Source: Saccharopolyspora gloriosae (GTDB taxonomy: Bacteria > Actinomycetota > Actinomycetes > Mycobacteriales > Pseudonocardiaceae). Taken from it: a DNA stretch of 64,000 nucleotides. Made by a program: the position numbers and the translations under genes. Location of the stretch: NCBI RefSeq assembly GCF_014203325.1, contig NZ_JACHIV010000001.1, positions 496,001 to 560,000 on the forward strand, given 5' to 3'. This document shows positions 41,662 through 51,521 of this stretch, one piece after another (the stretch's first letter is position 1; every line of letters begins with the position of its first letter). The notes under the pieces were generated by a model that was given only the letters and a program-made list of their open reading frames with translations, was not told the DNA's origin and ran no database searches.

Positions 41662-42573
41662 GTGACGCTGACGGCTCCACCCCGGCTGCTGCTGGTACAC
41701 GCGCATCCGGACGACGAGACCCTCTGGACCGGCGGGACGATCGCGCGCTACGCGGCGCGCGGAGTGCAGGTCACCGTGGTGACCTGCACGCTCGGCGAAG
41801 AGGGCGAGGTCATCCCGGAGAGCCTGCGCGGACTGGCCGCGGACCAGGCCGATCAGCTCGGCGGCTACCGCGTCGGCGAGCTGCGGTCGGCCTGCGCGGC
41901 GCTGCGGGTGGCCGACCACCGCTTCCTCGGCGGGATCGGCCGCTGGCGGGACTCCGGGATGCTGTGGGAGGAACCGGGCCGAGCCGGGGCACTGCCCGCC
42001 GCCCACCCGCGCGCGTTCGCCGTCGGCGACCTCGCGGAGCAGACCGAGGCGCTCGCCGCCGTCCTGCGCGAGGTGCGGCCCCAGGTCGTGGTCACCTACG
42101 CCGCCGACGGCGGGTACGGCCACCCCGATCACGTGCGGGCCCACGACGTCACGATGGCCGCCGCGGCCGAGGTCGCGGACGTGCTCCGGGTGTTCCACGT
42201 CGTGCCGTCCCGCGACCGGCTCCGCGAAGGCCTGGCCGCGCTGGCCACGGCCGAGGCGCTGCCCTTCGACCTCCCCGGCGTCGACGACCTGCCGAGCGTG
42301 GCCGACGAGTCGATCACCACGGTGATCGACATCGCGGACCACCTGTCCGGCAAGATCCGCGCGCTGCGGGCGCACGGCACGCAGGTGCGGGTGTGGGTCG
42401 ACGAGTGGAACAACGGCGAGGGCGTCGGCGCCTACGCGTTGTCGAACGACGTGGCGCAGCCCCTCTCGGACACCGAGCACTACGTGCTGGCCACGGGCGA
42501 CCCGGCGGGTGGCGAGCACGACCTGTTCGGCGGGCTCGGCGTGAGCGGGACCGAACCGGTGGCGCCGCGGTGA
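41662..42573 (+). CDS. mshB: N-acetyl-1-D-myo-inositol-2-amino-2-deoxy-alpha-D-glucopyranoside deacetylase
   Basis: Zinc deacetylase of mycothiol biosynthesis (GlcNAc-Ins to GlcN-Ins). The 303-residue protein has the PIG-L/LmbE fold: zinc motif AHPDDE at 14-19, TCTLGEEGEVIP, LGGYRVGELRSACAALRV, and the second zinc ligand in GYGHPDHVRAHD. The length matches MshB rather than mycothiol conjugate amidase. TAGGCT lies 6 nt before the GTG, a leaderless pattern. It overlaps the following membrane-protein gene by 4 bp. Confidence 0.93.
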   Translation: MTLTAPPRLLLVHAHPDDETLWTGGTIARYAARGVQVTVVTCTLGEEGEVIPESLRGLAADQADQLGGYRVGELRSACAALRVADHRFLGGIGRWRDSGMLWEEPGRAGALPAAHPRAFAVGDLAEQTEALAAVLREVRPQVVVTYAADGGYGHPDHVRAHDVTMAAAAEVADVLRVFHVVPSRDRLREGLAALATAEALPFDLPGVDDLPSVADESITTVIDIADHLSGKIRALRAHGTQVRVWVDEWNNGEGVGAYALSNDVAQPLSDTEHYVLATGDPAGGEHDLFGGLGVSGTEPVAPR

Positions 42574-42935
42574 CGGGCTACGACCGGCTGGTGTTCGGAT
42601 TCCTGCTGCTCGACGCCGTGGTGCTGGCGCTGGTCGAGCTGCTGTTCCTGCCGCTGTGGATCGGCAGCGTGCCGTTCCCGATCACCACGGCCGTCGCCGC
42701 CGTGACGACTCCGCTGCTGGTCTCGGCCGCGGGACGGCTCTCGGCGAGCAGGCGGGTCGCGGGCGCGCCGCTGGTGGTGTGGTTCGCGACGATCTTCGTG
42801 TTCGGCCTCTTCGGTCCCGGCGGCGACGTCATGCTGCTGGGCAACGATTGGCGGACGCTGTTGCTGATCGGTGCGGGAACGCTGCCGTCGGCGATGATGC
42901 TCGGGATCGTCCTGGGCAGGCCTGCGGGGAAGTAG
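42570..42935 (+). CDS. Small membrane protein downstream of mshB (Rv1171-like)
   Basis: A 121-residue protein with four predicted helices (about 5-25, 30-48, 60-80, 92-115) starting MTGYDRLVFGFLLLDAVVLA. The GTG overlaps the mshB stop (GTGA), so it is co-translated with mshB. A membrane protein occupies the same place in mycobacteria (Rv1171, from memory). Function unknown. Confidence 0.75.
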   Translation: MTGYDRLVFGFLLLDAVVLALVELLFLPLWIGSVPFPITTAVAAVTTPLLVSAAGRLSASRRVAGAPLVVWFATIFVFGLFGPGGDVMLLGNDWRTLLLIGAGTLPSAMMLGIVLGRPAGK

Positions 42936-42947
42936 CGAGGTGCGGTC

Positions 42948-43982
42948 GTGGCCGAGGTGTTGACCGATGAACGCGTCGCGGTGGTGCTGCGCCCGTTCGT
43001 GCGCGCCACCACGCCGCTGCTGGACGTGCTGCGGCAGTCCGACCCGTTCCGGCTGCGCGGCCGGTTCGAGGACACGGCGGCCGAGGTCCAGGCCGAAGGC
43101 GCCGCCCCGGCCGGCGAGGCGACGACGGGCGATGACCAGCCGCAGCGGAGTTCACCGCACGATGCCGGAGCAGCCGACGGCCCGGGCGAAGGCGCCGGAT
43201 CAGCCGAGCGTGCCGGTGCAGGCGACAGCGCAGGAGCAGCCGACGGCGCAGGAACAACCGCCGGTGGCGCCGGGGTGGCCGACGGCGCCGACGCGGACGG
43301 CGGGCGCGCGGGAACCGAGCACGAGCCGGACAAGGGACCGGGCCTGCTGCAGAAGATGCTGCGGCAGCTCGACGGCATGCGGCTGCCGGGCAGCTCGACC
43401 TGGGACGCGATGGGCGTGGACGAGCGCTGCGATTGGTGGGCGCAACGAGTGGGGCGGCTGGTCGCGGTCGTCGCGGGCCTGCCCCGGTTCGGTGGCGCGC
43501 TCACCTCGCGGCTGCCGATCCGCAACGCGCTCGGCTTGGCGGGCCAAGGCCTGGTCCTGTCGGCCATCGCGGCCGAGCACGGCGTCACCGACCACCCCAC
43601 GCGGGTGCGGCTGATCGCGAAGGTGCTGCTGGACCGCGACCTCGCCGAGGACGTCGCCTCCGGGGCGCGCGGCGGAGCGCAGGCCGAGGAGGACGCGAAG
43701 ACCGCGGAGCTGACCGAGGAGCTCGACGCCGCGGAGCGCTCCGGCGGCTCCCGGCTGAAGGCGGTCGTGCGCACGGTGTGGCGAATGGCACGTGCGCTCT
43801 GGGTGATCGACTCGGAGTTGGACAAACGCCCGCAGGGCCGCTTCTACCACGAGTGGCTCGGCAACGTACCGATCGTCGGTGTCGTAGGTGGTTACCTGGG
43901 CGAACGTTCCGCGCTGCGGCGCATCGGCAAGCTCGGCGCGAAGTGGTTGCGGGCCGAAGGCCACGCGGTGACGCGTCGGTGA
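42948..43982 (+). CDS. Hypothetical protein with Ala/Gly/Asp-rich linker
   Basis: A 344-residue protein starting MAEVLTDERVAVVLRPFVRA. Residues about 50-125 are low-complexity (repeated GA, AG and DG dipeptides, e.g. GAGDSAGAADGAGTTAGGAG), separating a short N-terminal helix from a conserved-looking domain with WDAMGVDERCDWWAQRVGRL, GLPRFGGALTSRLPIRNALG and FYHEWLGNVPIVGVVGGYLG. The latter holds an amphipathic or hydrophobic helix near 170-190 and another near 320. I recognise no family; it is not split, and the linker explains the odd composition. Confidence 0.65.
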   Translation: MAEVLTDERVAVVLRPFVRATTPLLDVLRQSDPFRLRGRFEDTAAEVQAEGAAPAGEATTGDDQPQRSSPHDAGAADGPGEGAGSAERAGAGDSAGAADGAGTTAGGAGVADGADADGGRAGTEHEPDKGPGLLQKMLRQLDGMRLPGSSTWDAMGVDERCDWWAQRVGRLVAVVAGLPRFGGALTSRLPIRNALGLAGQGLVLSAIAAEHGVTDHPTRVRLIAKVLLDRDLAEDVASGARGGAQAEEDAKTAELTEELDAAERSGGSRLKAVVRTVWRMARALWVIDSELDKRPQGRFYHEWLGNVPIVGVVGGYLGERSALRRIGKLGAKWLRAEGHAVTRR

Positions 43983-44146
43983 TCTAGGGGTTTACGGCGT
44001 TTACCGTCGTGGGCGGGCCGTCGTATGGTCGAATCGGGTCCCGTGCGGCGGGACCACCTTGGCCCGCCGCGCCGGGGCCGGGGGATACTGTCATCGGCCG
44101 GGTAGCGGAAGCCTGGTCCGGATCGAAAACAAGCAGGAGAGCAACC

Positions 44147-44467
44147 GTGACCTACGTGATCGCCGAGCCCTGCGTCGACGTGCTCGACAAGGCATGCATC
44201 GAGGAATGCCCTGTCGACTGCATCTACGAAGGCGGGCGGATGCTCTACATCCACCCCGATGAGTGCGTCGACTGCGGTGCTTGCGAGCCGGTCTGCCCGG
44301 TGGAGGCCATCTACTACGAGGACGACGTCCCCGACGAGTGGGGCGCCTACACCAAGGCGAACGTGGACTTCTTCGACGAGCTCGGCTCGCCCGGCGGCGC
44401 GGCCAAGGTCGGCAAGGTCGAGAAGGACGTCGAGCCCGTGACCAGCCTGCCGCCGCAGGGAGAATGA
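44147..44467 (+). CDS. fdxA: 7Fe ferredoxin
   Basis: A 106-residue electron carrier with one [3Fe-4S] and one [4Fe-4S] cluster: [20 protein letters not shown] followed by [20 protein letters not shown]. The non-canonical first Cys spacing (C-x7-C-x3-C) is the mark of the 7Fe type common in actinobacteria. AGGAGA precedes the GTG by 6 nt. It overlaps dapC by 4 bp, the same pairing as fdxC-dapC in M. tuberculosis. Confidence 0.95.
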   Translation: MTYVIAEPCVDVLDKACIEECPVDCIYEGGRMLYIHPDECVDCGACEPVCPVEAIYYEDDVPDEWGAYTKANVDFFDELGSPGGAAKVGKVEKDVEPVTSLPPQGE

Positions 44468-45582
44468 CCTCCGAGACGCATCCCGTGGACGGGGCGCACG
44501 CGCTGCGCGGCCCGCGACTGCCGGATTTCCCCTGGGATTCCTTGGCGGAGCAGACCGCGACGGCACGTGCGCATCCCGACGGGTTGGTGAACCTCTCGGT
44601 CGGCACGCCGGTCGATCCGGTGCCGGAGCCGTTGCGCGCGGCGCTGGCTTCGGTCTCCGACATCCCCGGCTATCCGGCCACGCACGGCACCCCAGAGCTG
44701 CGGGCCGCCGCGGTGGACGCCCTGCTGCGCAGGCACGGCGTGACCGTCGATCCCGCGGCGGTGCTGCCCACGATCGGTTCCAAGGAACTGGTCGCGTGGC
44801 TGCCGACGCTGCTGGGGGTGCGACCGGGCGACGTCGTCGCCATCCCGGACCTGGCCTACCCGACCTACGAGGTCGGCGCGAAGCTCGTCGGTGCCGAGGT
44901 GGTGCGGCTCGCCCCGGGCGAGACCCCGCCAGCCGGAACCGCGCTGGTCTGGCTCAACTCGCCGTCCAACCCGACCGGCCGGGTGCTCGACGCCGCCGAA
45001 CTGGCGGCGTCGGTGCGGGCGGCGCGCGAAGCCGGGGCCGTGGTGGCCTCGGACGAGTGCTACCTGGAGCTCGGCTGGGAAGCCGAACCGGTGTCGGTGC
45101 TGCACCCCTCGGTGACCGCGGACCCCACCGGGATCTTGGCGGTGTACTCGCTGTCGAAGTCGTCGAACCTCGCGGGGTACCGCGCCGGGTTCGTCACCGG
45201 TGACCCCGACCTGGTCGGGCGCCTGCTGGAACTGCGCAAGCACGCGGGCATGATCATGCCGCGACCGGTGCAGCAGGCCATGACCGCCGCGCTGGCCGAC
45301 GACGAGCACGTGGGCGTGCAGCGCGACCTGTACGCGGCTCGCCGCGCGGTCCTGCGGCCCGTGCTGGAAGCGGCCGGGTTCACCATCGAGCACTCGCACG
45401 GCGGCCTGTACCTGTGGGCGACGCGCGGAGCGGACGCCTGGGACACGGTGGGCTGGCTGGCGCAGCGCGGGATCCTCGTCGCGCCCGGCACGTTCTACGG
45501 CCCGGCCGGGCAGCGGCACGTCCGGATCGCGCTGACCGCCACCGACGAGCGGATCCAGGCGGCGGCGGACCGCTTGAGCTGA
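44464..45582 (+). CDS. dapC: Succinyldiaminopimelate aminotransferase
   Basis: PLP-dependent transaminase of the succinylase DAP/lysine pathway. The 372-residue protein is fold-type [55 protein letters not shown] (Asn/Pro contacts), [12 protein letters not shown], and the Schiff-base Lys in [16 protein letters not shown]. An Arg in the C-terminal part (RHVRIALTA) binds the substrate carboxylate. The start lies in the fdxA stop (ATGA), and the gene ends 4 bp from the convergent CHAD gene. Confidence 0.9.
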   Translation: MTSETHPVDGAHALRGPRLPDFPWDSLAEQTATARAHPDGLVNLSVGTPVDPVPEPLRAALASVSDIPGYPATHGTPELRAAAVDALLRRHGVTVDPAAVLPTIGSKELVAWLPTLLGVRPGDVVAIPDLAYPTYEVGAKLVGAEVVRLAPGETPPAGTALVWLNSPSNPTGRVLDAAELAASVRAAREAGAVVASDECYLELGWEAEPVSVLHPSVTADPTGILAVYSLSKSSNLAGYRAGFVTGDPDLVGRLLELRKHAGMIMPRPVQQAMTAALADDEHVGVQRDLYAARRAVLRPVLEAAGFTIEHSHGGLYLWATRGADAWDTVGWLAQRGILVAPGTFYGPAGQRHVRIALTATDERIQAAADRLS

Positions 45583-45586
45583 GCGC

Positions 45587-46510
45587 TCACACCTTCGCGG
45601 CAGTACCGCGCAGCTCCCGCCAGCTCTCGTGCCACTGCTCCCGGTGGGCGAGCCGGCGGGAGCGCTCGCGCTCGACCAGGCGACCGGCCACGAACGCGAT
45701 CGCCGGGTCGGGAGCGGGGCCCCGGGCGGCGAGCAGGTCCAGCACCCGCCGTTCGGCGAGGCAGGCGTCCCGGTGTTCGCCGAGGACGTCCTGGAAGCGC
45801 TTCGCCGCGCCCAGCAGCTGCCGCATCGGTTTGCCGAGCACCGGTTCGGCGAGTTCCGCGGTGTAGCGCAGCCGTTTGCCGAGGATGCGCAGTTCGTGCA
45901 GCTCCGCGTCGGTCGGGTCGGTGCCGATCTCGTCGACGGTGCGCCGCACCCGCCGGTACTGCTTGGCGACCAGCGCGCGGAGCTCGCGCGGCCCGCAGTG
46001 CTCGACGTCCGAGGCGGGCAGCGGGCGTTGCACGGCGTCGACGAGCGCGTCGATCAGCGCTCGGTGGCGTTGCCCGTCCAGCGCGATCACCAGCGACTCC
46101 CGGGCGGCCCGGTGCTCGATCTCCAGCGGGCCGAACAGCAGGGCCGCGGATTCCCGTTGCGCCGCCTCGAAATCCGAGGCCTCGCCGCGCAGCCGGCCCA
46201 GCAGCACGTCCAGGTCGCGGACCTCGCCGAGTTCGCGGCCGAGCCAGCCCAGTTCCTCACGCAGCGGTTCCGACCAGCGCTGGTCGAGGAACGGTCCGGC
46301 GGACTTGAGCACCGCTCGCATCCGGCGGACCGAGACGCGCATCTGGTGCAGCCGCTCGGGTTCCTCGCCGCTTCGCGCGCCGGGCTCGTGCTCCAGCAGC
46401 GTGCGCAGCCGGGCGTCCAGCGCGGCGCGGACGTGCTGGGCGATCGGGTCGGTCCGGCCCGCCACCACGGGTTCTGGTGGCAGGCCGGACGTGCCGAAGG
46501 GGCGGTTCAT
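45587..46510 (-). CDS. CHAD-domain protein
   Basis: A 307-residue all-helical protein. CHAD domains are tandem four-helix bundles with conserved His that bind polyphosphate. Visible repeats of the signature are RLHQMRVSVRRMRAVLKSAG near 53 and LHELRILGKRLRYTAELAEP near 205, each with the His-Arg-Arg/Lys pattern. There is no adjacent CYTH triphosphatase domain or gene, so this is a stand-alone CHAD protein. Confidence 0.88.
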   Translation of the reverse strand: MNRPFGTSGLPPEPVVAGRTDPIAQHVRAALDARLRTLLEHEPGARSGEEPERLHQMRVSVRRMRAVLKSAGPFLDQRWSEPLREELGWLGRELGEVRDLDVLLGRLRGEASDFEAAQRESAALLFGPLEIEHRAARESLVIALDGQRHRALIDALVDAVQRPLPASDVEHCGPRELRALVAKQYRRVRRTVDEIGTDPTDAELHELRILGKRLRYTAELAEPVLGKPMRQLLGAAKRFQDVLGEHRDACLAERRVLDLLAARGPAPDPAIAFVAGRLVERERSRRLAHREQWHESWRELRGTAAKV

Positions 46511-46581
46511 ACCACCAGTGTCACCGATTCCGGACCGGTGAACCCCCGTCGTTCGGTGGTCGAATCGAGCCGCGCGGCCGG

Positions 46582-47568
46582 TCAGTCGTTCGCGTGCAGC
46601 GCCGCGTTCAGCTCGACCTTGCCGCCGGAGCGCGGCCGGACCTCCACGGCGCCGGTGCCGGAGTTGCGCAGGAACAGCAGGCCGTTCGAACCGGAGAGCT
46701 CGCGAGCCTTGGTCAGCGTGCCGTCCGGCAGCGAGACCTTGGTGCCCGCGGTGACGTACAGCCCGGCCTCCACGACGCAGTCGTCGCCGAGGGTGATGCC
46801 GACGCCGCCGTTGGCGCCGATCAAGCAGCGCTCGCCGATGGAGATGATCTCCTTGCCGCCGCCGGAGAGGGTGCCCATCACCGAGGCGCCGCCGCCGATG
46901 TCGGAGCCGTCCCCGACGACCACGCCTGCCGAGACGCGGCCCTCGATCATGGAGGCGCCGAGCGTGCCCGCGTTGAAGTTCACGAAGCCCTCGTGCATCA
47001 CGGTGCTGCCGCTGGCCAGGTGCGCGCCGAGCCGAACCCGGTCGGCGTCGCCGATGCGCACGCCGGAGGGCATCACGTAGTCGACCATGCGGGGGAACTT
47101 GTCCACGCTGTAGACGGTGACCGGGCCGCGCGCCCGCAGGCTCATCCGGGTGGCCTCGAACCCTTCGACCGGGCAGGGGCCGTGGTTGGTCCACACGACG
47201 TTGGACAGCAGCCCGAACATGCCGTCCAGGCTCTGCCCGTGCGGGCGGACCAGGCGGTGCGAGAGCAGGTGCAGGCGCAGGTAGAGGTCGTGGGTGTCGG
47301 CGGGCTGGTCGGAGAGCCTGCCGATCTCGGTGCGCACGGCGACGACGTCCACGCCGCGGGCGTCGTCGCGGCCGAGCAGCGCGGCCCCGGCCGCGCCCAG
47401 GGAGTTCGCCGCTTCCTCGGCGCTGAGCCGGGTGCTGCGGGATTCGCCGGGCTCGCCGAGCTTGACGGTGGGGAACCACGTGTCCAGCACGGTGCCGTCA
47501 TCGGTGACGGTGGCCAGGCCGACGCCGTGGGCGCCGGTGGTCTGCGGGTCGGGTGTCTGCGCGCTCAT
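46582..47568 (-). CDS. dapD: 2,3,4,5-tetrahydropyridine-2,6-dicarboxylate N-succinyltransferase
   Basis: Succinylates tetrahydrodipicolinate in lysine/DAP synthesis. The 328-residue protein has the actinobacterial N-terminal domain, then a left-handed beta-helix of hexapeptide repeats ([60 protein letters not shown]). The catalytic-type Glu in [13 protein letters not shown] is present. The ATG at 47568 starts [12 protein letters not shown]; longer frame extension has no RBS. It is divergent from dapE. Confidence 0.92.
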   Translation of the reverse strand: MSAQTPDPQTTGAHGVGLATVTDDGTVLDTWFPTVKLGEPGESRSTRLSAEEAANSLGAAGAALLGRDDARGVDVVAVRTEIGRLSDQPADTHDLYLRLHLLSHRLVRPHGQSLDGMFGLLSNVVWTNHGPCPVEGFEATRMSLRARGPVTVYSVDKFPRMVDYVMPSGVRIGDADRVRLGAHLASGSTVMHEGFVNFNAGTLGASMIEGRVSAGVVVGDGSDIGGGASVMGTLSGGGKEIISIGERCLIGANGGVGITLGDDCVVEAGLYVTAGTKVSLPDGTLTKARELSGSNGLLFLRNSGTGAVEVRPRSGGKVELNAALHAND

Positions 47569-47774
47569 GCGAAAAACGGTAATCGGCGCATTCCGGCACC
47601 GCCCTCCAGGGGTCGGCTCGTCCGGGCGCTCGTGCACTGTTCGTGATCGTGCGATTGCCCACCGCAGCGGCGAATTCCGCCGCGACCAGTGTCCATCGTG
47701 GACTTCCGGAGTGGCGTTGATCACTCCTGTGTCGCGGCGGCGGGCCGGACCGGCGGCCGGGTAGCCTGCCTGGG

Positions 47775-48851
47775 GTGACCGCGCCCTTGGATCTCCGTGC
47801 CGAGCCCGTCGAGCTGACCGCCGCGCTGGTGGACATTCCCAGCGTCTCCGGTGACGAGCGGCGCATCGCCGACGCCGTCGAGCACGCGCTGCGCACCCAG
47901 GCCCCGCACCTGGAGGTCGTGCGCAGCGGTGAAGCCGTGCTCGCCCGCACCCACCTGGGGCGGGACTCGCGGGTGCTGCTCGCCGGGCACCTCGACACGG
48001 TGCCGATCAACGACAACCTGCCGTCGCGCCGCACCGGCTCCGGCGACGACGAAGTGCTGCACGGGTGCGGAACCGTGGACATGAAGGGCGGCGACGCCGT
48101 CCTGCTGCACGTGGCGGCGACCCTGCCGGAACCGCGCCACGACCTCACGTTCCTGTTCTACGACTGCGAGGAGATCGCGGCCGAGCGCAACGGGCTCAAC
48201 CGGATCGAACGGGACCTGCCGGACTGGCTGCAGGGCGACCTTGCCATCGTCGGCGAACCCTCCAACGCCACCATCGAAGCCGGCTGCCAGGGGACGCTGC
48301 GCGTGGAGATCCGCACCAGCGGCACCCGCGCGCACACGGCGCGCGCGTGGATGGGCGACAACGCCATCCACGCCGCCGAGCCGATCCTGCGGCGGCTGCT
48401 CGACTACACCCCGCGCGAACCGGTGATCGACGGCCTGCAGTACCACGAGGGGCTGCAGGCGGTCCGGATCGAAGGCGGTGTGGCGGGCAACGTCGTTCCG
48501 GACTCGTGCGTGGTGGCGGTCAACCACCGCTTCGCCCCGGACAAGTCCCTGGCCGAGGCGGAAGCCCACGTCCGCGAGGTGTTCGACGGCTTCGACGTGA
48601 CCGTCGTCGACGCCTCCGGGGGTGCGTTGCCCGGCTTGGGGTCGCCCGCTGCCGCGGAGCTCGTCGCCGCGGCCGGTGGGGAACCGGTGGCGAAGCTGGG
48701 CTGGACCGATGTCGCGAGGTTCGCCGCGCGGGGACTGCCCGCGGTGAACTTCGGCCCCGGTTCGCCGACTCTGGCGCACACCCAGCAGGAGAACGTGCCC
48801 ACCGCCGACATCCGCCACTGCGCCGACGTCCTCACCCGCTTCCTGCGCTGA
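47775..48851 (+). CDS. dapE: Succinyl-diaminopimelate desuccinylase
   Basis: M20-family zinc hydrolase releasing LL-DAP. The 358-residue protein has metal ligands in [10 protein letters not shown] and [13 protein letters not shown], catalytic Glu in YDCEEIAAE, a ligand Glu/Asp in [17 protein letters not shown], a dimerisation domain with [10 protein letters not shown], and the last His in [16 protein letters not shown] lies 7 nt before the GTG, a leaderless promoter. With dapD (divergent) and dapC (3 kb away) it completes the succinylase branch. Confidence 0.94.
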   Translation: MTAPLDLRAEPVELTAALVDIPSVSGDERRIADAVEHALRTQAPHLEVVRSGEAVLARTHLGRDSRVLLAGHLDTVPINDNLPSRRTGSGDDEVLHGCGTVDMKGGDAVLLHVAATLPEPRHDLTFLFYDCEEIAAERNGLNRIERDLPDWLQGDLAIVGEPSNATIEAGCQGTLRVEIRTSGTRAHTARAWMGDNAIHAAEPILRRLLDYTPREPVIDGLQYHEGLQAVRIEGGVAGNVVPDSCVVAVNHRFAPDKSLAEAEAHVREVFDGFDVTVVDASGGALPGLGSPAAAELVAAAGGEPVAKLGWTDVARFAARGLPAVNFGPGSPTLAHTQQENVPTADIRHCADVLTRFLR

Positions 48852-48866
48852 GGCCGCCCCGCCGGG

Positions 48867-49796
48867 TCAGCGGCCGCTCGGTGAGCCGAGGTCCTGCGCG
48901 GGAGCTCCGGGCAGGATCCTGGCGTCGTGCACCGCAGGCATCCCCTCGACGTCCGGTACGCCCGCCGGTTCGGGGACCTGGGCGATCGCGTCCGGGGCCG
49001 TGTCCGGGGCTGCGGGCTCGTCCTGCGCCGTCGTGGCCTGCTGCGAGCCCTGGACGTGCTCGACGAAGCGGAGCAGCTCCACCGGGAACGGCAGGACCAG
49101 CGTCGAGTTCTTCTCCGCCGCGACCTCCACCACCGTCTCCAGCAGGCGCAGCTGGAGCGCGGCGGGCGCATCGGCCATGACCCCGGCGGCGTCGGAGAGC
49201 TTGCGCGAAGCCTGGTACTCGCCGTCGGCGGCGATGATCCGGGAGCGCCGTTCCCGCTCCGCCTCCGCCTGCCGGGCGATGGAGCGCTTCATCGACTCCG
49301 GCAACGACACGTCCTTGATCTCCACCCGGTCGATGTGCACGCCCCAGTGCAGCGCCGGACTGTCGATCATGACTTCGAGGCCCTCGTTGAGCCGCTCCCG
49401 GTTGGAGAGCAGGTCGTCGAGGTCGCTCTTGCCGATGATCGAACGCAGCGAGGACTGGGCGACCTGGCCCATCGCGAACAGGTAGTTTTCGACGTTCACC
49501 ACGGCCCGAGCCGGGTCGGTGACGTTGAAGTACACCACCGCGTCCACCCGCACCGTGATGTTGTCGCGGGTGATGCCCTCCTGCGCGGGCACCGGCATGG
49601 TGATGATCTGCAGGTTCACCTTCCGCAGCCGGTCCACCACCGGAACGATGAAGGTGAGGCCCGGCCCGCGCACGGACTCCTGCAGCCGGCCGAAGCGGAA
49701 CACGACTCCGCGCTCGTACTGCGTAATGATCTTCGCGGCGGAACCGGCGCAGAGCACGGCGATGGCCAGAACGATGACGAGCAGCTCGATGAGCAT
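48867..49796 (-). CDS. SPFH/stomatin-like membrane protein
   Basis: A 309-residue protein: one N-terminal transmembrane helix (MLIELLVIVLAIAVLCAGS), then the SPFH/band-7 domain (KIITQYERGVVFRFGRLQES, GLTFIVPVVDRLRKVNLQII, DNITVRVDAVVYFNVTDPAR), a helical region (AEAERERRSRIIAADGEYQA) and a disordered acidic tail. It probably organises membrane microdomains. The ATG at 49796 is chosen; a TTG 12 bp upstream is possible. No NfeD partner is adjacent. Confidence 0.88.
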   Translation of the reverse strand: MLIELLVIVLAIAVLCAGSAAKIITQYERGVVFRFGRLQESVRGPGLTFIVPVVDRLRKVNLQIITMPVPAQEGITRDNITVRVDAVVYFNVTDPARAVVNVENYLFAMGQVAQSSLRSIIGKSDLDDLLSNRERLNEGLEVMIDSPALHWGVHIDRVEIKDVSLPESMKRSIARQAEAERERRSRIIAADGEYQASRKLSDAAGVMADAPAALQLRLLETVVEVAAEKNSTLVLPFPVELLRFVEHVQGSQQATTAQDEPAAPDTAPDAIAQVPEPAGVPDVEGMPAVHDARILPGAPAQDLGSPSGR

Positions 49797-50028
49797 GGCG
49801 GCCCCCAACCTGGATCCGCGGCCTCGGTGCCGCCGACCTGCGCCGGACGGGCACCAGTCGGGTCGTCGTACTGCTCACGGTACGCCTCGGGTCCACCCCG
49901 GTCCGAGCGTTCCGCCGCAGGTCGGCGGGGCCATGGCCGCTCGGCGCGGCGAGTCCCGCGCCGACACGGCACCACGTGGTCACCGGCGCGGAACCCGGAG
50001 TTCTCCCGCAGGTGCTTACCCTCGTTCC

Positions 50029-50805
50029 ATGACCATCGAGGGCTCACCCAACGGCGCGGAGCGCCCGCAGGAGAAACGACGCGGACCGGTCGTGCTGCGC
50101 CGCTCCCGGCTGCACGAATCGACGACCACCGACCAGCGCCTGCTGGACTCGCGCGGCCCGACCGACTGGGTGCACACCGACCCCTGGCGGGTGATGCGCA
50201 TCCAATCCGAGTTCGTGGAGGGGTTCGGCGCGCTGGCCGAGGTGCCGCGCGCCGTGACGGTCTTCGGTTCCGCCCGCACCCCGCGCGAGCACCCGGAGTA
50301 CGAGATCGGCAGGCGGCTCGGCGCGGCGATGGCCGACATCGGGTGCGCCGTCATCACCGGCGGCGGCCCCGGCACCATGGAAGCCGTCAACCGCGGCGCC
50401 TCCGAAGCGGGCGGGCTCTCGGTCGGACTCGGCATCGAGCTGCCCTTCGAGCAGGGGCTCAACCCGTGGGTTGATCTCGGGGTGAACTTCCGATACTTCT
50501 TCGCCCGGAAGACGATGTTCATCAAGTACGCCCAGGGCTTCATCTGCCTGCCGGGCGGCTTCGGCACGATGGACGAGCTGTTCGAGGCCCTCACCCTGGT
50601 GCAGACCAAGAAGGTCACCAAGTTCCCCGTCGTGCTGTTCGGACGTTCCTACTGGCAGGGCCTCTACGACTGGGTCCGGGACACCATGCTGGCGTCCGGC
50701 AAGGTCGGCGAGAAGGACCTGGCCCTGCTGCACCTGACCGACGACGTGGAGGATGCCGTGCGCATCGTGGAAGAGGCATATCAAGCATGGGAGGACGCGC
50801 ATTGA
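50029..50805 (+). CDS. LOG-family (TIGR00730) Rossmann-fold protein, long form
   Basis: A 258-residue LOG-like nucleotide phosphoribohydrolase. It has FGSARTPREHPEYEIGRRLG, the nucleotide-binding VITGGGPGTMEAVNRGASEA, and the LOG signature PGGFGTMDELFEALTLVQTK with catalytic-type Glu/Arg (FRYFFARKTMF). An N-terminal basic extension (about 1-55) distinguishes it from the short paralogue that follows. TACCCT lies 6 nt before the ATG. It overlaps the next gene, so the two LOG proteins are co-expressed. Confidence 0.9.
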   Translation: MTIEGSPNGAERPQEKRRGPVVLRRSRLHESTTTDQRLLDSRGPTDWVHTDPWRVMRIQSEFVEGFGALAEVPRAVTVFGSARTPREHPEYEIGRRLGAAMADIGCAVITGGGPGTMEAVNRGASEAGGLSVGLGIELPFEQGLNPWVDLGVNFRYFFARKTMFIKYAQGFICLPGGFGTMDELFEALTLVQTKKVTKFPVVLFGRSYWQGLYDWVRDTMLASGKVGEKDLALLHLTDDVEDAVRIVEEAYQAWEDAH

Positions 50806-51353
50806 GCGAGCAGGAGACCACCGGGGCAGCGGTGTGCGTGTACTGCGCATCCGGGCCGGTGGACCAGCGCTACCTCGACCTCGCGGCGGAGGTCGGCAGC
50901 GGCATCGCCAAGCGCGGCTGGACGCTCGTCTCCGGTGGTGGCCGGGTGTCCATGATGGGTGAGGTGGCCAGGGCGACCCGCGCTGGCGGCGGCCGTTCCG
51001 TCGGGGTCATCCCGCGCGCTCTGGTGGACCTGGAGGTCGCCGACGACGACGCGGACGAACTGCTCGTCGTCGACACGATGCGGGAGCGCAAGGGCCTGAT
51101 GGACGCGCACGCCTCGGCGTTCCTCGCGCTGCCCGGCGGCATCGGCACCTGCGAGGAGCTGTTCGAGGTGTGGACCTCCCGCTACATCGGCATGCACAGC
51201 AAGCCGGTGGTGATCCTCGACCCCGACGGGCACTACCGCGGGATGCTGGACTGGGTGCGCGGCCTCGTCGCCGACGGGTTCGCCTCGCAGCGCTCGCTCG
51301 ACGCGCTGACGATAGTCACCGAGGTGGACGCGGCACTCGACGCGTGCGCCTGA
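50802..51353 (+). CDS. LOG-family (TIGR00730) Rossmann-fold protein, short form
   Basis: A 183-residue paralogue starting MSEQETTGAAVCVYCASGPV, with GWTLVSGGGRVSMMGEVARA, VIPRAL, and LPGGIGTCEELFEVWTSRYI. It is probably a cytokinin-riboside-monophosphate phosphoribohydrolase-like enzyme, as shown for Rv1205. The TTG at 50802 overlaps the upstream stop and follows GGGAGG by 7 nt; an in-frame ATG at 50787 would add five residues inside the previous gene. A dispersed palindromic repeat follows. Confidence 0.87.
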   Translation: MSEQETTGAAVCVYCASGPVDQRYLDLAAEVGSGIAKRGWTLVSGGGRVSMMGEVARATRAGGGRSVGVIPRALVDLEVADDDADELLVVDTMRERKGLMDAHASAFLALPGGIGTCEELFEVWTSRYIGMHSKPVVILDPDGHYRGMLDWVRGLVADGFASQRSLDALTIVTEVDAALDACA

Positions 51354-51357
51354 CCGG

Positions 51358-51493
51358 CTGTCTTCGATCTCGAAGTGAGGTCGTCGTCTTGTCAGCGGCG
51401 GAGCCGCTGAGCAGTGACCACCAATGCAAGAAGACCAACCGCTGAGGTTCCGCTGAACGACCCGCTGCTCAAGCCGAGATCGAACACGGGCAG
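51358..51493. repeat. Dispersed palindromic repeat, copy 2
   Basis: The reverse complement matches 21737-21948 apart from the 96-bp insertion there; GGGTCG(T/C)TCAGCGGAAC and GGTCACTGCTCAGCGGC are nearly identical. This copy is itself an imperfect palindrome: TGTCTTCGATCTCG at its left end mirrors CGAGATCGAACACGG at its right end. It carries the hairpin TCAGCGGC-GGA-GCCGCTGA at 51392-51410. It fills the gap between the second LOG gene and folP2. Confidence 0.65.
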
Positions 51494-51521
51494 TACGGCG
51501 GCGTGCCAGGATCGGGGCATG

